DNA from: Pontibaca salina
Lineage (GTDB): Bacteria > Pseudomonadota > Alphaproteobacteria > Rhodobacterales > Rhodobacteraceae
NCBI RefSeq assembly: GCF_016307205.1
Contig: NZ_JAEIJD010000006.1
Span: 124,001 to 188,000, forward strand
Direction of reading: 5' to 3'
DNA length: 64,000 bases
Shown here piece by piece: positions 32,714 through 41,136 of this stretch. The notes below the pieces were generated by a model. That model had not been told where the DNA came from, made no database searches, and was given only the letters and a program-made list of their open reading frames with translations. Every line of letters begins with the position of its first letter. The first letter of the stretch is position 1. Made by a program: the position numbers and the translations under genes.

Positions 32714-34855
32714 GTGTCGGAAATTCTATTTGTTCTTGCCTCCATCTCAAACCACCGCCGGAACGCGGCCCTGATTGCCTTAGCGAGTATCATCGCTTCG
32801 CCTTTAGCCGCGCAGCCGTCGGAAAGTAAGGATGCCAATGCAATCTGGCTGGGCACCATCACGCTAGATGGGGCTTCGGTCGGCTCGGGCCTTGATCTGC
32901 AGACACCGTCAAATGCGGGTAGCCGGTTGGATTTGACACCCTTTGAAACCCCTGCCAGCGTGCAAGTGATCGACAGCGAGACAATCCGCCAACGCGCCCA
33001 GCGCGACGTCAATCAGGCTATTGTTCAAAACAGCACAGGTATCAGCTTTCACGGCTCGCCGGGCAATGGTGGCACATCGTTCAGCATGCGCGGTTTCACC
33101 GGACACGGTTCGGTGACCCGGCTTTATGATGGCACAAGGCTGTATCCCGGTTCTGGCACCGTTACCTTTCCCTTCGACAGTTGGAGTGTCGATCGCATCG
33201 AAATTCTGAATGGCCCCGCCTCGGTGTTGTATGGCGAGGGCGGTGTTGGCGGTGCGATCAACATCATCCCCAAGAAGCCACTGACCGATTACAGCCGCAA
33301 CGAGATCCGCACGACGCTTGGCACCGACGGCCAGCGCGGCGTGGCATTCGGCAGCGCCGGACCGCTTAACGAGGCGCTCGCCTATAGTTTTGATATCAGT
33401 GGCAATGCTTCGGACGGATGGCTGGATCGCAACCCCACATCAAGCCTGTCGTTCTCCGGCGCGCTGCGTTGGCAGTTGACCGACGATCTGTCGCTCACCT
33501 TGTCACATGCTTACAGCGACAATCAGCCCGGCACCTATTTCGGCACGCCACTGGTGGATGGCAAGCTCGACACGCGGGTGCGCTATCGCAATTACAACGT
33601 TGCGGATGATCTGGTGCGCTTCAAGGATGGCTATACCCAGCTGCAGGCCGAATGGAGGCCTGCTGACAATATCACCTTGAAAAGCAACACTTATTACCTG
33701 ACCAGCGACCGCAATTGGCGCAACGTTGAAGGCTACAAGTTCAACACTGAATCTGGCAAGGTGGACCGCAGTGTCTACATCGCGATCAACCATGATCTGG
33801 AACAGGTCGGTCATCGCACCGATGCCACGATCACGACCACGCCGGGCGGGATGGAAAACACCACGACCATCGGTTTCGATGTGAACCGGATCAGTTTCAA
33901 GAACACCAATAATTCGCCCTATGAAGGTTATTCGGAGGTTGATTTCCTGAACCCAGAGCCGGGGGTTTTTGGCCCTCATACGCTGACAACCAACACCGAT
34001 ACGACCACAAACCAATATGCATTATTTGTGGATAACCGGCTGAAAGTGAACGATCAATGGGCGGTGGTCGGCGGTCTGCGTTATGATCATTTGCGCGTCA
34101 GCCGTGTCGCTCCGGCCTTTACCACAGATTTTGATTCCCTCAGTTGGCGCCTCGGGCTGGTTTATAATCCGGTCCCGGATGTTGCGCTCTACGCGCAATA
34201 TTCACGCGCCGCCGAGCCGATCGGCAATATGCTGTCGCTGCGTGACGACTATAAAGATCTGAAGCTGACCACGGCGCGTCAAGCAGAGGTCGGCGTGAAA
34301 TTCGCCTTCCTTGACGGCCGCGCCGACGCGACCCTTGCGGCTTATCGCATTGTCAAAAACGATCTGCTGGCGCGCGATCCCGATGACCGAAGCGTCACCA
34401 ATCAAATCGGCCAGCAAAGCTCAAAAGGACTCGAGGCTGCCATCGGTCTGGAGGTGACGCCGAGCCTGCGCATCGATATGAACGGGGCGTTGGTGTCCCC
34501 CCGTTATGATGATTATATCCAGTCTGAAACAACCGACTATTCGGGCAGGCGCCCGGCCAATACGCCGCGCCGGGTTGCCAATATCTGGGGGTCTTGGGGC
34601 TTTGCCGAGGGCTGGACGGCGCGGGCAGGGGCGCATTACGTGGCCGAGGCTTACACCAGCGACAATAACTTAACGACCCGCCCGTCTTACACGCTGGTCA
34701 ACGCCGGGCTCCAATGGGCTCCGCGCGAAAATATGACGCTCGATCTGAATATCTACAATCTCACCGATCGAATCTATGCCAGTTCGGGCGGCGCGACCCA
34801 ATGGTTGCTCGGCGCGCCGCGCAGTGCCTCGCTCGACCTTCATATCCGGTTTTAA
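32714..34855 (+). CDS. TonB-dependent outer-membrane receptor, probably cobamide uptake
   Basis: A receptor of about 713 aa. The plug domain begins with TPFETPASVQVIDSETIRQR and contains SFSMRGFTG and VLYGEGGVGGAINIIPKKPL. The 22-strand barrel follows with the closing aromatic SLDLHIRF. By sequence it resembles the siderophore-type receptor branch, but the B12 riboswitch upstream and the BtuDFC-like genes downstream point to corrinoids. A signal peptide is visible (RRNAALIALASIIASPLAAQ), yet no ATG precedes it in frame. The start is uncertain: GTG 32714 is used here, with GTG 32585 or TTG 32558 as alternatives. Confidence 0.85.
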   Translation: MSEILFVLASISNHRRNAALIALASIIASPLAAQPSESKDANAIWLGTITLDGASVGSGLDLQTPSNAGSRLDLTPFETPASVQVIDSETIRQRAQRDVNQAIVQNSTGISFHGSPGNGGTSFSMRGFTGHGSVTRLYDGTRLYPGSGTVTFPFDSWSVDRIEILNGPASVLYGEGGVGGAINIIPKKPLTDYSRNEIRTTLGTDGQRGVAFGSAGPLNEALAYSFDISGNASDGWLDRNPTSSLSFSGALRWQLTDDLSLTLSHAYSDNQPGTYFGTPLVDGKLDTRVRYRNYNVADDLVRFKDGYTQLQAEWRPADNITLKSNTYYLTSDRNWRNVEGYKFNTESGKVDRSVYIAINHDLEQVGHRTDATITTTPGGMENTTTIGFDVNRISFKNTNNSPYEGYSEVDFLNPEPGVFGPHTLTTNTDTTTNQYALFVDNRLKVNDQWAVVGGLRYDHLRVSRVAPAFTTDFDSLSWRLGLVYNPVPDVALYAQYSRAAEPIGNMLSLRDDYKDLKLTTARQAEVGVKFAFLDGRADATLAAYRIVKNDLLARDPDDRSVTNQIGQQSSKGLEAAIGLEVTPSLRIDMNGALVSPRYDDYIQSETTDYSGRRPANTPRRVANIWGSWGFAEGWTARAGAHYVAEAYTSDNNLTTRPSYTLVNAGLQWAPRENMTLDLNIYNLTDRIYASSGGATQWLLGAPRSASLDLHIRF

Positions 34856-34856
34856 C

Positions 34857-35633
34857 ATGGCGCTGGATCTGCAGGTGCGCGACCTGTCTTGGGGGCCGCG
34901 CCCAGACCGGCGGATCATCGAAGCGATCAGCTTTGATGTCCCGGCCGGATCGACCACGGTGATTGTCGGCCCGAATGGGGCCGGCAAATCCACGCTGCTG
35001 CGCAGTATCTACCGGCAAAACCGCCCCACCACCGGGAAGGTACTGGTCGGCGGGCGCAATATTTGGCGGCTCTCCATGCGTGATGTCTCGCGCCTGATCG
35101 CGGCAGTACTGCAAGAGGTTGCGCCGGATTTCTCCTTTACCGTGCGTGAAGTCGTTGCAATGGGCCGCATCCCCTATTGCCGGGGGCTTTTTGCGCACGG
35201 CAGGGCCAATGAGCAGATCATCGAAAAAGCATTGGCCGACTTTCGACTTATTGAGTTCGCAAACCGTTCCTTTAGCAGGCTTTCAGGCGGTGAAAAGCAG
35301 CGGGCATTGCTGGCGCGCGCGATCGTGCAAGAGCCCCAACTGCTGATTTTGGATGAGCCGACCAACCATCTGGATATCCGCCACCAGCTAGAAATCATCG
35401 AAATGCTGAAACGTCTGAACCTGACGGTTCTGATCACGCTGCATGATCTGAATTTGGCCGCGTCTCTTGCGGATCAGGTGCTGGTCATGCGTCAGGGTCG
35501 GATCTGCGCAATTGGCCCGCCACTGGCCACATTGACGGCGCAGACCATTCGCTCGGCTTTTGATGTCGAAGCCCATATCGACCACCATCCCCGCACCGGA
35601 AAGCCGCGCCTGTCCTTTGATCTGTCTCCTTGA
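34857..35633 (+). CDS. btuD: ABC transporter ATP-binding protein, cobamide type
   Basis: A 258-aa ATPase of the FepC/BtuD group. Walker A is GPNGAGKST (about 39-47), the signature LSGGEKQRALLARAI, Walker B LLILDEPTNHLDIRHQ, and the switch His is in LITLHDLNLAA. The start is one base after the receptor stop codon, so the genes are tightly coupled. The partners are the binding protein and permease that follow, and the riboswitch upstream sets the substrate as B12-like. Confidence 0.88.
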   Translation: MALDLQVRDLSWGPRPDRRIIEAISFDVPAGSTTVIVGPNGAGKSTLLRSIYRQNRPTTGKVLVGGRNIWRLSMRDVSRLIAAVLQEVAPDFSFTVREVVAMGRIPYCRGLFAHGRANEQIIEKALADFRLIEFANRSFSRLSGGEKQRALLARAIVQEPQLLILDEPTNHLDIRHQLEIIEMLKRLNLTVLITLHDLNLAASLADQVLVMRQGRICAIGPPLATLTAQTIRSAFDVEAHIDHHPRTGKPRLSFDLSP

Positions 35634-35643
35634 AAGCTTTGCA

Positions 35644-36594
35644 ATGAATTATCTGGTTTTACTGCTTTCCACCGCCGTCCTGTTTCTGGCGGCACAGCCT
35701 TCTTTGGTTAACGCCTTTCCACTCACAGTCATCAGCTGCGACCGTGAGATGACCATGGTCTCCCCACCAGAGCGCGCGATCGCCCATGGTTCTAATCTGG
35801 TCGAAATCATGATGGCCCTGGGGCTGGAAGATCGGATGCTGGGCTATACTGGGCGCATTAACATCGACGAAACGGAAGGGCTGTATCCAGGCGTAACACA
35901 ACTGCGCCAGCTTCAGCGCGACACGCCCAATCTGGAAATGATTTTGGATGCCGAGAGCGACTTTTATTTTGCCGGTTGGAGCTATGGTATGCGCGTCGGC
36001 GGAGAGGTCACGCCAGACAGCCTCGCCCGCTATGATGTCCCGGTCTATGAACTGTCAGAATCCTGTATCAGGCTGGGCCAGAAAAATGGCGCAAGCTTCG
36101 ATTACCTGTACCGCGACCTCGAAAATTTGGCAGCAATATTCGGCGTCCCCAACCGCGCTGAGGCCTTGATTTCGGACTATCGCAATCGGCTTGAGAAGGT
36201 GCTGGCACAGGTCGCTCAGCGCGAGCATTGGCCACGTATTTTTGTCTATGATTCCGGAGAAAAGGTTCCGTTCACGGCCGGCGGATTTGCCATGCCGCAG
36301 GCGATTATCACAGCTGCCGGGGGCGAAAATATCGCCGCAGATATCGACAACAGTTGGGTGCGCATCGATTGGGAAACCGTGGCTGCACGCGACCCGGAGG
36401 TGGTTGTGATTGTCGATTACGGTGCGATTACCGCTGCAGAAAAAATTACATATATTAAAGAACACGCAGCCCTTTCTCATATTTCCGCCGTGAGAAATGA
36501 CCGTTTTTTGGTCCTAAGTTATAGTGATCTGACGCCCGGGCCTCGCAATATTGATGCGGTTGAGCGATTAGCTGATTTTCTGATTGCGGGCTGA
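35644..36594 (+). CDS. btuF: ABC transporter substrate-binding protein, cobamide type
   Basis: A 316-aa periplasmic binding protein of the helical-backbone (BtuF/FepB) type. The signal peptide covers about 1-24 (YLVLLLSTAVLFLAAQPSLV, cut near VNAFP). Further features are RAIAHGSNLVEIMMALGLED, the MLGYTGRIN loop, and DWETVAARDPEVVVIVDYGA, the common C-lobe motif. Metal-siderophore binders look similar, so the B12 assignment rests on the riboswitch and gene order. It begins 10 bp after the ATPase gene. Confidence 0.82.
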   Translation: MNYLVLLLSTAVLFLAAQPSLVNAFPLTVISCDREMTMVSPPERAIAHGSNLVEIMMALGLEDRMLGYTGRINIDETEGLYPGVTQLRQLQRDTPNLEMILDAESDFYFAGWSYGMRVGGEVTPDSLARYDVPVYELSESCIRLGQKNGASFDYLYRDLENLAAIFGVPNRAEALISDYRNRLEKVLAQVAQREHWPRIFVYDSGEKVPFTAGGFAMPQAIITAAGGENIAADIDNSWVRIDWETVAARDPEVVVIVDYGAITAAEKITYIKEHAALSHISAVRNDRFLVLSYSDLTPGPRNIDAVERLADFLIAG

Positions 36595-36610
36595 ACGGGA
36601 GGTGAGGGCA

Positions 36611-37630
36611 TTGTCGAGCTGGCGTTTTATCGTGATCTGTATAATCGGCGTCGTTCTCTGCCTGTTATCGATCACGCTGTCGGTTAGTATCGGCTCGACC
36701 AAGATCCCTGTTCGTACGGTCTGGTCTATTGTGCTGCATAAACTATCCCTGACTTCGGTTTCGCCGGATTGGGGTTTGGGGCGCGAAAACATCGTGTGGA
36801 ATCTGCGACTGCCCCGCGCGCTGTTGGCCGCATTGGTCGGGGCGGGCCTTGGGGTCGCGGGTGGCGTGATGCAAAGCGTGACCAGAAATCCTCTTGCTGA
36901 CCCGCACTTGTTGGGGGTCTCGGCCGGAGCAGGATTTGGCGCCAATCTGGCCATCCTGTTGGTCGGAAATTTATTAGGTGTGTTGACGGTACCGCTGTTT
37001 GCCTTCGCAGGCGCGCTGGCGGCTACTTTTGTCGTTGTTTTGGTGGCGGGATTCAGCGCCAGCATAGGGCCCACGCGGCTGGTGCTGGCGGGGCTGGCGG
37101 TGTCCTTTGTTATAGCGGCTGGCAGCAATGTGCTGATCATGCTGGCGGATCCGCGTGCGATCAGTTCGGTAGTGTTTTGGATGTTAGGGAGCTTCGGTTT
37201 CGCGCAATGGAACAATCTTTTGATTCCAGCCGTCGCCTTGCTGTTCAGCCTAATCGTTTTTTTCCGTTATTCGCAGCAGCTCAATGCCTTGGCGATGGGC
37301 GACGAGAGCGCGGCCACGCTGGGGATAAATGTCCGCCGTCTGCGGGTTCTGATCCTCACCGTCAGCGCCCTTCTGACGGGGGTCTTGGTGGCCTTTTCCG
37401 GTATGATTGGTTTTGTCGGCCTGATGATGCCACATATCGCGCGGTTGCTGATCGGTGGGGACAATGGCCGGGTGCTTCCAGCCAGTGCTTTGCTGGGTGC
37501 AATCTTCCTTGTGCTGTCAGACGTTGCTGCGCGAAGATTGACAGCCCCAAACGACATGCCCATCGGCGTGGTAACCGGATTGATCGGGGGGCTCTTCTTT
37601 ATAGCTCTGCTGACCCGGTACCGCGAGTAG
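36611..37630 (+). CDS. btuC: ABC transporter permease, cobamide type
   Basis: A 339-aa FecCD/BtuC permease with about ten membrane segments. Diagnostic stretches are RLPRALLAALVGAGLGVAGG, MQSVTRNPLADPHLLGVSAG, LGINVRRLRVLILTVSALLT and FVGLMMPHIARLLIGGDNGR, including the cytoplasmic loop that contacts the ATPase. No ATG is near the family start. TTG 36611, after GGGAGGTGAGG, is chosen, and GTG 36602 is an alternative. It is the last gene of the riboswitch unit. Confidence 0.85.
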   Translation: MSSWRFIVICIIGVVLCLLSITLSVSIGSTKIPVRTVWSIVLHKLSLTSVSPDWGLGRENIVWNLRLPRALLAALVGAGLGVAGGVMQSVTRNPLADPHLLGVSAGAGFGANLAILLVGNLLGVLTVPLFAFAGALAATFVVVLVAGFSASIGPTRLVLAGLAVSFVIAAGSNVLIMLADPRAISSVVFWMLGSFGFAQWNNLLIPAVALLFSLIVFFRYSQQLNALAMGDESAATLGINVRRLRVLILTVSALLTGVLVAFSGMIGFVGLMMPHIARLLIGGDNGRVLPASALLGAIFLVLSDVAARRLTAPNDMPIGVVTGLIGGLFFIALLTRYRE

Positions 37631-37646
37631 CAAAAGCGATCACGGC

Positions 37647-37683
37647 AGCGGGCAAATCCGATTGAACGCAATATGCCCTAAGC
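37647..37683. repeat. 37-bp direct repeat, copy 1
   Basis: AGCGGGCAAATCCGATTGAA, then CGCAATATGCCCTAAGC. It matches 32 of 37 bases of the copy at 40000-40036, in the same orientation. It lies just after the BtuC gene. Confidence 0.7.
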
Positions 37684-37752
37684 TGCCAAAAACCACTCGG
37701 CGAATCGGGGGAGCAGCACAAATATCGGCCCGTTCTGCAGCGCAACGGCTTG

Positions 37753-38232
37753 TTATATGGCGGTTGTTTCCGTTGCTGCAGAGCCTCGATCCACGAAACG
37801 TGCAAAAGCCGCCAAGGTTTCCTCGCTGACGTGGTGCTCGATGCCTTCGGTATCGGCTTCGGCGATGTCCGGGTCAACGCCGAGCGCAATCAGAAAATCA
37901 CGCACCAGAACATGTCGGCGGCGCGATTCCTGGGCGATTGTGCGGCCTTTTTCCGTCAGCACGAGTGGCTGATAAGGCGCGTCTTCGATCAGGCCATCGC
38001 CGACCAGACGCTGTACGCGGTTGGTGACCGTTGCGTTTGACACTCCGAACCGCTCGGCCAGATGGCTGGTGCGCACATCATCTTGGACCCGCGCCAGCTC
38101 GGCAATCATTTCCACATAATCCTCAACGATCTCGCGACGGTGGGCGTCGCGCACCCGTTTGAAGTTATGCGCGTGTTTTTCAGCGGACGGAACATCCGGG
38201 TAAGGGCAGGGGGGATGGGGTTTGGTCTCCAT
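37753..38232 (-). CDS. mntR: Manganese-responsive regulator MntR (DtxR family)
   Basis: A 159-aa DtxR/MntR-type metal-dependent regulator. The winged helix is EDYVEMIAELARVQDDVRTS, LAERFGVSNATVTNRVQRLV. The metal-binding and dimer part has RRRHVLVRDFLIALGVDPDI, EADTEGIEHHVSEETLAAF with the His-His pair and Glu/Asp ligands of MntR. It faces the OrfX-like and superoxide dismutase genes across a 143-bp region with two dyads, so it probably controls them and itself. In other bacteria MntR turns off mntH or turns on mneA-type exporters. None is in this window. Confidence 0.9.
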   Translation of the reverse strand: METKPHPPCPYPDVPSAEKHAHNFKRVRDAHRREIVEDYVEMIAELARVQDDVRTSHLAERFGVSNATVTNRVQRLVGDGLIEDAPYQPLVLTEKGRTIAQESRRRHVLVRDFLIALGVDPDIAEADTEGIEHHVSEETLAAFARFVDRGSAATETTAI

Positions 38233-38268
38233 GCAGACATCCTACCCATTAGACCGTGCGGATACAAT

Positions 38269-38286
38269 ATTTAGCTTCAGCTAAGA
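38269..38286. promoter_or_regulatory. Candidate MntR operator 1
   Basis: ATTTAGCT, TC, AGCTAAGA, an imperfect dyad in the mntR-orfX divergent region. It shares the TTTAGC...GCTAA core with the second site, 31 bp away centre to centre (about three helical turns). Confidence 0.55.
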
Positions 38287-38299
38287 ATCTGATTGACTC

Positions 38300-38317
38300 A
38301 TTTAGCCGAGGCTAAAT
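38300..38317. promoter_or_regulatory. Candidate MntR operator 2
   Basis: A perfect dyad ATTTAGCC, GA, GGCTAAAT between mntR and the OrfX-like gene. The form fits DtxR/MntR-type operators. Confidence 0.6.
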
Positions 38318-38375
38318 ATATTGCCCGTGGGCTCGACGAGATCGGGTCAGAACGGATCAGGTAAAGGAGTGGTTC

Positions 38376-38909
38376 ATGTCCGATCTACGCCAGGCCGCAC
38401 CCCCACAGGTTGCGGATTTTCAAACAACATATGCGACCGATCGGAATTGGCAGCATCTTATGCGCACCGCAAATACTGCCTATCAATGCGGTGATCAGGT
38501 TGCCGCCCTCGGCTATTATCGAAACGCTCTGCAAGAGGCGGAACGATTGATTGCATGTGCGGAACGTTGCAACGGCCCTGAAGCCGCGGCGATGATTCTG
38601 GTGATCTCGCACCACAATATTGCCCAATTGGCTGCTGAATCGGGTCATTGGGATCTTGTCCGGCAGCATTATCAAGAGCCCTTCGACCGTTTGCTGGCCT
38701 TGGCAAGCCTCCCCACGACTCCGAACCAGTTGCGGCAAGCCTGCGTTGAGAACCTCAAACAGGCCACCATCGCATTGGCCACACATCTGCAGACTAGCGG
38801 CGCTCCCGGTGAAGCCGTTGCTCGGGTAATCAATAGGGCGCGCTGCGTGGTGTCCGCTCCATCCGACAGATCCGAAAGGCCCGCTCCGGCCAGACCACGT
38901 TTCTCATAA
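38376..38909 (+). CDS. OrfX-like hypothetical protein preceding superoxide dismutase
   Basis: A 177-aa helical, possibly TPR-like cytoplasmic protein: NWQHLMRTANTAYQCGDQVA, ALGYYRNALQEAERLIACAE, then AMILVISHHNIAQLAAESGH, and QACVENLKQATIALATHL. No signal or membrane segment. The ISHHN-type motif and its position remind me of the conserved orfX between fumC and sodA in Pseudomonas. That likeness is from memory and needs checking. It has its own ribosome-binding site AAGGAG and precedes sod by 31 bp. A role in metal stress is an inference from the operators upstream. Confidence 0.65.
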   Translation: MSDLRQAAPPQVADFQTTYATDRNWQHLMRTANTAYQCGDQVAALGYYRNALQEAERLIACAERCNGPEAAAMILVISHHNIAQLAAESGHWDLVRQHYQEPFDRLLALASLPTTPNQLRQACVENLKQATIALATHLQTSGAPGEAVARVINRARCVVSAPSDRSERPAPARPRFS

Positions 38910-38940
38910 TCCTAACCATCTGCTCAAAGAAGGAAGTTAA

Positions 38941-39543
38941 ATGTTTTCGCTCCCCGAATTGCCCTACGCCATGGATGCGTTGGCACCCTCGATGTCTGCC
39001 GAGACGCTGGAGTTTCATTTCGGCAAACATCACAAGGCCTATGTCGACAAGCTGAATGAACTGATTTCTGGCACCCCGCTTGAGGGGCTTCCATTGGAAG
39101 ATGTGATCCGTAAATCCGCTGACGATCCGGCACTTGCACAATTGTTCAATCAGGCGGGTCAGCATTGGAATCACACCCATTTTTGGATGGGGATGCGCCC
39201 CGGCGGAGGTGGTGCCATGCCCGGGCATTTGGAAAAGCGCCTCATCACGGATTTCGGCTCCATCGAGGCGTTCCGCGCGGAATTCGCGCAGGCCTGTCTG
39301 ACGCAGTTCGGATCGGGATGGGGCTGGCTGGTTTTTGACGGCGACAAGCTGTCTGTCACCAAGACGCCGAATGCGGAAACGCCGATCACCGAGGGTCATG
39401 CCGCGCTACTGACCTGTGATGTGTGGGAGCACTCTTATTACATCGATCACCGCAACCAGCGCCCGAAATATGTTGAGACCTTCCTGAATGATTTGGTCGA
39501 CTGGCAAGTGGTTGCTGACCGATTAGAGGCCGTGACCGGGTGA
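38941..39543 (+). CDS. Fe/Mn superoxide dismutase
   Basis: A 200-aa cytoplasmic SOD. Metal ligands are His in LEFHFGKHHKAYVDKLN (about 27), His in AQLFNQAGQHWNHTHFW (about 75-80), and the Asp/His pair in DVWEHSYYIDHRNQRPKYVE. The last block is the family signature. Metal choice (Fe, Mn or both) cannot be set from motifs alone. The MntR-type operators two genes upstream favour manganese or a manganese/iron switch. AGGAAG precedes the start. Confidence 0.95.
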   Translation: MFSLPELPYAMDALAPSMSAETLEFHFGKHHKAYVDKLNELISGTPLEGLPLEDVIRKSADDPALAQLFNQAGQHWNHTHFWMGMRPGGGGAMPGHLEKRLITDFGSIEAFRAEFAQACLTQFGSGWGWLVFDGDKLSVTKTPNAETPITEGHAALLTCDVWEHSYYIDHRNQRPKYVETFLNDLVDWQVVADRLEAVTG

Positions 39544-40079
39544 GCCGGAGGCCATTATTTTAAGCATTCAAGTCAACGCCGGGACGATCTGATCGTCGGG
39601 AAGATTGTCCCGCCGTTGGCACCGCCCCCACAGCGGGGGCATGCCGGAATGGGTTTAGCCCAGCGCCACAATCGGGAACACGATTGTTCATTCACGAAAA
39701 ACCATCCACTACACCCCGCTGAGTTGATCGCGGTCTCCTCTGGCGCGTGGGACGGCGTAGGCTTTCCGGTGTCAACTGCCCCAGTGCGCAAGCATCCATT
39801 TTCAAAGTTCACCGAACTTGTAGGCGGCCGAGCGCTCGTAGAGGGAAACGACCCTTCCCGAGAATATTCATTTTGGCCGCGATGGCAGGGTTATGGAAAT
39901 CCGTTTCCGGCATATAAGACTAGCGTGTTGCGTTTGAGTGGAGTCAATTTTTCGCCTGCCGTCATGCGGTAGCGGTTGCGCAGAAAAGGCATTCATAACA
40001 GCGGCCAAATTCGTTTGAACGCAACATGCCTTAAGCGTATCCGCCGAATGTTCGTGCGGAGATCAGGAAAGCTCGTCGT
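39544..40079. other. Region after sod without a recognised gene
   Basis: GCCCCC and GGGGGC at 39624-39640 form a short hairpin. Frames on both strands (39573-39812 minus and 39616-39972 plus) lack family features and the reading is probably decayed mobile DNA. The second copy of a 37-bp repeat lies at 40000-40036. Confidence 0.4.
40000..40036. repeat. 37-bp direct repeat, copy 2
   Basis: AGCGGCCAAATTCGTTTGAA, then CGCAACATGCCTTAAGC, 32 of 37 bases equal to copy 1 and in the same orientation. It lies 44 bp before the CAP-protein gene. Confidence 0.7.
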
Positions 40080-40583
40080 ATGTTGAGCCTCTTACGCCAC
40101 TTCTTTGGGCTGTCGCTGGTGGCGATCCTTGCGGCTTGCAGCGATGGTTCAGCGGTTATCGAAGCTCGGGTTGAGGAGAATGCGGGACCGGATAATTTCG
40201 AAGTGAGCCGATTGCTTGATGATATTCGGATGCAAAACCGGCTACCCGGTCTAAAGCGGTCGCCCCGGCTGGATGTCGCGGCCCGTCGGCATGCCACCGA
40301 TATGGCGCGCAACGGGTTCTTCTCGCATCAGTCTCCTACGACAGGGGCTGTCGGCGAGCGGGTATCGGCAAGCGGCTATCAGTGGTGCTTCGTTGCGGAA
40401 AATATCGCGCGTGGTCAGCGAACGGAAGCGGTTGTGCTGAACTCGTGGTTGCGCTCACCGGGCCACCGCAAAAACATCCTGTCTAAGCGGGCAGAGGAGT
40501 TTGGCTTTGCAAGGGCGAGCGAACCCGGAGCCGCCCAGAGACCGGTCTGGGTTATGGTTCTTGCGGGGCGCCGGTGCCGTTGA
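40080..40583 (+). CDS. CAP-domain lipoprotein
   Basis: A 167-aa lipoprotein with the lipobox LAAC at about 17-20 and a short acidic linker, followed by a CAP (SCP/PR1) domain: LLDDIRMQNRLPGLKRSPRL, ARRHATDMARNGFFSHQSPT, CFVAENIARGQRTEAVVLNSW and SPGHRKNILSKRAEEFGFA. His and Glu of the CAP cavity are present. Bacterial CAP proteins are of unknown role. It overlaps by 32 bases at its 3' end with the converging cyclo-ligase gene. Confidence 0.88.
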   Translation: MLSLLRHFFGLSLVAILAACSDGSAVIEARVEENAGPDNFEVSRLLDDIRMQNRLPGLKRSPRLDVAARRHATDMARNGFFSHQSPTTGAVGERVSASGYQWCFVAENIARGQRTEAVVLNSWLRSPGHRKNILSKRAEEFGFARASEPGAAQRPVWVMVLAGRRCR

Positions 40584-41136
40584 AGTTTAACACGCGGCTT
40601 TGCGTGACCAACATGTCGAGCGGCTGATCCGTCGGCTCAAGCGGAAGTGACTCGGCTTCCTGTTGGTCAAAGGCGAAGCCGATGGCCAGCGTCGGGCGAC
40701 GCTGGCGCAAGAGTTCAAGCGTGCGGTCGTAAAAGCCTCCGCCATAGCCCAGCCGCCCGCCATAAGCATCGAAGGCGACCAGTGGCACGATGACCAGTTC
40801 CGGTTCGAAGAATTCGGGTTCTGCCGGAATTGCCGCGCCGAAAGGGCCATCTACCAGCGGCATATCCGGGGTCCAGCGGGCAAAGTTCAGCGGCTGATCG
40901 GGACCGGGGATTACCGGTATGCCGACCGGCCCATGGGCAGCCGCTTCGGCCATGGCGGGCAGGGGGTCGATCTCGGTGCGGATGGGCAGATAGCCCGATA
41001 GCGGCATGCCGCGATAGCGCGCGAGCACCGCAGCAAGATGCGCTGCTGCATCCTTGCCGCTGGCCGCATGGGCCGTTTTGCGCCGTGCGAACGCGTCTTT
41101 GCGGGCTTTGGTTTTGTCTTTGGTCAAATCAGTCAT
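40552..41136 (-). CDS. 5-formyltetrahydrofolate cyclo-ligase
   Basis: A 194-aa cytoplasmic enzyme turning 5-formyl-THF into 5,10-methenyl-THF with ATP. The basic start KDKTKARKDAFARRKTAHAA, SGYLPIRTEIDPLPAMAEAA, LVIVPLVAFDAYGGRLGYGG GFYDRTL (GxGGGFYD is the ATP-loop signature) and C-terminal FAFDQQEAESLPLEPTDQPL all fit. It is coupled to mgtE by a four-base overlap. Confidence 0.93.
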   Translation of the reverse strand: MTDLTKDKTKARKDAFARRKTAHAASGKDAAAHLAAVLARYRGMPLSGYLPIRTEIDPLPAMAEAAAHGPVGIPVIPGPDQPLNFARWTPDMPLVDGPFGAAIPAEPEFFEPELVIVPLVAFDAYGGRLGYGGGFYDRTLELLRQRRPTLAIGFAFDQQEAESLPLEPTDQPLDMLVTQSRVLNFNGTGAPQEP

